Source of the DNA: Alphaproteobacteria bacterium
Lineage (GTDB): Bacteria; Myxococcota_A; UBA796; GCA-2862545
DNA length: 64,000 bases
Assembly: GCA_020632955.1 (NCBI GenBank)
Contig: JACKEO010000002.1
Coordinates: forward strand, 62,001 to 126,000
Reading direction: 5' to 3'
Shown here: positions 62,534-64,000 of the stretch, in pieces
How positions within the stretch are numbered: position 1 is the stretch's first letter
Layout of the letters: the number at the start of each line of letters is the position of its first letter
Position numbers and translations under genes: made by a program
Notes under the pieces: model-generated
The model's input: only the letters and a program-made list of their open reading frames with translations
Database searches by the model: none
What the model was told of the DNA's origin: nothing

Positions 62534-64000
62534 GCCGCCTCGCGCCGCTCCTGGGCGGCCTCGCCCTGGGCGCGTCGGCGGTGGCGGCGGAGGTGGAGCT
62601 GCTCCCCCTGCGCGGCGACGGTCCGCAGGACGCGAGCCGCCCACGGATGGATGCGGTGCTGCTGTGGCAGGGCCCCGCGGCGGACGTGCAGCTGCGGGAG
62701 TCCGGCGGCTGGTCGACGGTGGCCCGTGGGGTGGTGGCCCCCGTGCGCCTGCGTCGCGTGGCGCCCGGCGCCCAGGTGCGCCTCGTGCGCGAGGGCACCC
62801 CGGGCGAGGTCGTGCGCTTCCACCCGGTCTGGACCCCGGCGGATCTCGCGGCGTGGAGCGGTCCGGGCCTCCGCGGCGCCGAGGTGACGGCCCTGGCCGG
62901 CACACCGGACGCGCTCTGGGTGGGCACGACGGCCGGCGGCCTGGCGCGCTGGGACGGGCAGGCCTGGTCGCACCTGGGCCGGCGCGATGGCCTCGGGTCC
63001 GACGCCGTGGTGGAGCTCGCCCGGCAGGGCGACACCCTGTGGCTGGCCACCCCCCGCGGCGTGGCCGCGCTGGCGCCCGACGGCGGACGGCGCTGGTCGG
63101 TCGCCGAGCTCGGCGGCGTCCCGCGTGGCCTCGCCGCGACGCCCGCCGGTGCGTGGGCGAGCACCGACGAGGGCGTCGTGTCCGTGGACGACGTCCCCTC
63201 CCCGGTCCTGGAGGCCTCGGGCTGCGGGCGTCTCCTCGCGGACGGGGCGGACGGGGTCCTCGCCCTCTGCGACCCGCCCCGGCGCCTGCCCGGCGGCGCG
63301 CGCGTGGGCTGGCCCGAGGGCGTCGACGACGTGGTCGACGCGCACCCGACCGCCCGCGGCGTGGCCTTCGCGGTCCGCGGATCCGAGGTGGTGGAGGTCG
63401 TGGGCGGAGAGACCCAGGATGCCGTGGCGCTGCCCGTGGCGCGCCTGCGCCGCGTGGCACCCCTGGGCGACGGTCTCGTCGCGGCCGCGGGGGAGGACGG
63501 GCTCTGGTGGATCTCGGACCAGGGGGTCCGCCGACTCGGCGAGCCCGCCGGGCTCCCCTCGCCCCGGGTGCTGGCCGTGGCCCCCTCGGGGAATGCCCAC
63601 ACGGCGTGGGTGGGCACCGACGCGGGGGTGGCCCTGCTCTCCCAGGACGGCACGGCCTCTCCCCTGCCGCTCGCGCCCCTGGCCGCGGGGCGGGGCGTAC
63701 GCGCCGTGGCACCCGGCCGTGGCGGTGTCGCCGTGCTCGCCGACACGCACCCCGTGTGGCTGGGCCCCCGGCCGCCGCGGGGCTGGACGGCGCTGGCCGC
63801 GGCCGTCGGCGAGGCCGGGCGCGCCCTGGTCCGGGGGGCCGACGACACCGTCTGGGCGCTGGTGGACGGCGCGCTGCTCTCGCTGGACCGCAAGGGCGTG
63901 CTCGCCCGATGGCGCCTCGAGGAGGACGCCGGATCGCTCGCCGCGGGTCACGGCCGCCTCGCCGTCGCCACCCCGCAGGGCCTCCGCTTCTGGATCCCCG
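62530..64000 (+). CDS. Exported beta-propeller protein (partial, 3' end outside window)
   Basis: At least 490 residues. ATG overlaps the previous stop. Signal peptide MSRLAPLLGGLALGASAVA. From about residue 115 there are repeated two-component-regulator-type propeller strands (LWVGTTAGGLARWDGQAW, LWLATPRGVAALAPDG, AWVGTDAGVALLSQDG, VWALVDGALLSLD). Such propellers are found as sensor domains of hybrid histidine kinases or alone as exported proteins. The C-terminal part that would decide lies beyond the window. Confidence 0.8.
   Translation, partial: MSRLAPLLGGLALGASAVAAEVELLPLRGDGPQDASRPRMDAVLLWQGPAADVQLRESGGWSTVARGVVAPVRLRRVAPGAQVRLVREGTPGEVVRFHPVWTPADLAAWSGPGLRGAEVTALAGTPDALWVGTTAGGLARWDGQAWSHLGRRDGLGSDAVVELARQGDTLWLATPRGVAALAPDGGRRWSVAELGGVPRGLAATPAGAWASTDEGVVSVDDVPSPVLEASGCGRLLADGADGVLALCDPPRRLPGGARVGWPEGVDDVVDAHPTARGVAFAVRGSEVVEVVGGETQDAVALPVARLRRVAPLGDGLVAAAGEDGLWWISDQGVRRLGEPAGLPSPRVLAVAPSGNAHTAWVGTDAGVALLSQDGTASPLPLAPLAAGRGVRAVAPGRGGVAVLADTHPVWLGPRPPRGWTALAAAVGEAGRALVRGADDTVWALVDGALLSLDRKGVLARWRLEEDAGSLAAGHGRLAVATPQGLRFWIP

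Noticed and set aside
59081..63712. Minus-strand open frame of about 1540 codons
   Set aside because: Low-complexity Arg/Gly/Ala/Pro composition; the plus strand there encodes five recognisable or signal-bearing proteins with overlapping stops and starts.

Overview
The window is 64 kb of very GC-rich (roughly 70% or more), almost fully coding bacterial chromosome. At least eleven predicted lipoproteins, several with Asp/Thr/Ser/Gly-rich linkers after the lipobox cysteine, a thrombospondin type 3 repeat protein, a kelch protein, a leucine-rich-repeat protein and a TonB-ExbB-ExbD-DUF3450 operon point to a Gram-negative bacterium. The style resembles Myxococcota and related former Deltaproteobacteria. 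This placement is an inference from gene style only. No rRNA, tRNA, IS element, phage gene or CRISPR array was seen.

Region 1 (2-11996, + strand) is a tight run of twelve more genes after a partial enoyl-CoA hydratase, most with overlapping stop and start codons: two large/small acyl-CoA dehydrogenase pairs, a FadA6-like thiolase, three short-chain dehydrogenases (one very like IpdF), two MaoC-type hotdog proteins, an IpdC-like flavoprotein and a GMC oxidoreductase. Together these look like the KstR2-type set that degrades the C/D rings of steroids (HIP-CoA pathway) in actinobacteria. IpdAB, EchA20 and FadD3 are not in the window.

Region 2 (12206-24456) holds an RRM Gly-rich RNA-binding protein gene with an apparent frameshift, an M3 oligoendopeptidase, a large Ig-repeat lipoprotein ending in a fibrinogen-like domain, an outer-membrane-like protein, a kelch lipoprotein and a small lipoprotein. 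Region 3 (24591-29584) is a FadB/FadA-type beta-oxidation pair on the minus strand, divergent from an alpha-methylacyl-CoA racemase-like gene. A KstR-like operator (TAGAACGTGTTCTA) lies between them, which ties this locus to the steroid theme. Region 4 (29595-41098) contains exonuclease III, an SMP-30-like lipoprotein, a lipoprotein of unknown role, an LRR lipoprotein coupled to a GH5 glycosidase with a 198-residue DSG linker, an FKBP isomerase, the frameshifted TSP3 protein, HemB and a Bd3614-like deaminase.

Region 5 (41139-52199, minus strand) is an outer-membrane energy-transduction locus: DUF3450 protein, TtpC-like long ExbB, ExbB, ExbD, TonB, TPR protein and a 1030-residue TonB-dependent receptor. 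Two paralogous parallel-beta-helix-like lipoproteins bracket it. Region 6 (52316-64000) has a GT4 glycosyltransferase coupled to a degenerate sulfatase-fold membrane protein, an ABC-2 exporter (ATPase, permease and a distant permease-CPBP protease fusion), lipoprotein and membrane proteins, a homocysteine S-methyltransferase, a secreted START-like protein, a helical protein of unknown function and a partial beta-propeller protein.

Three single-base losses in G/C runs (about 12540, 37190 and 37280) break otherwise intact genes and look like long-read assembly errors. Family assignments to mycobacterial steroid proteins are recalled, not computed.
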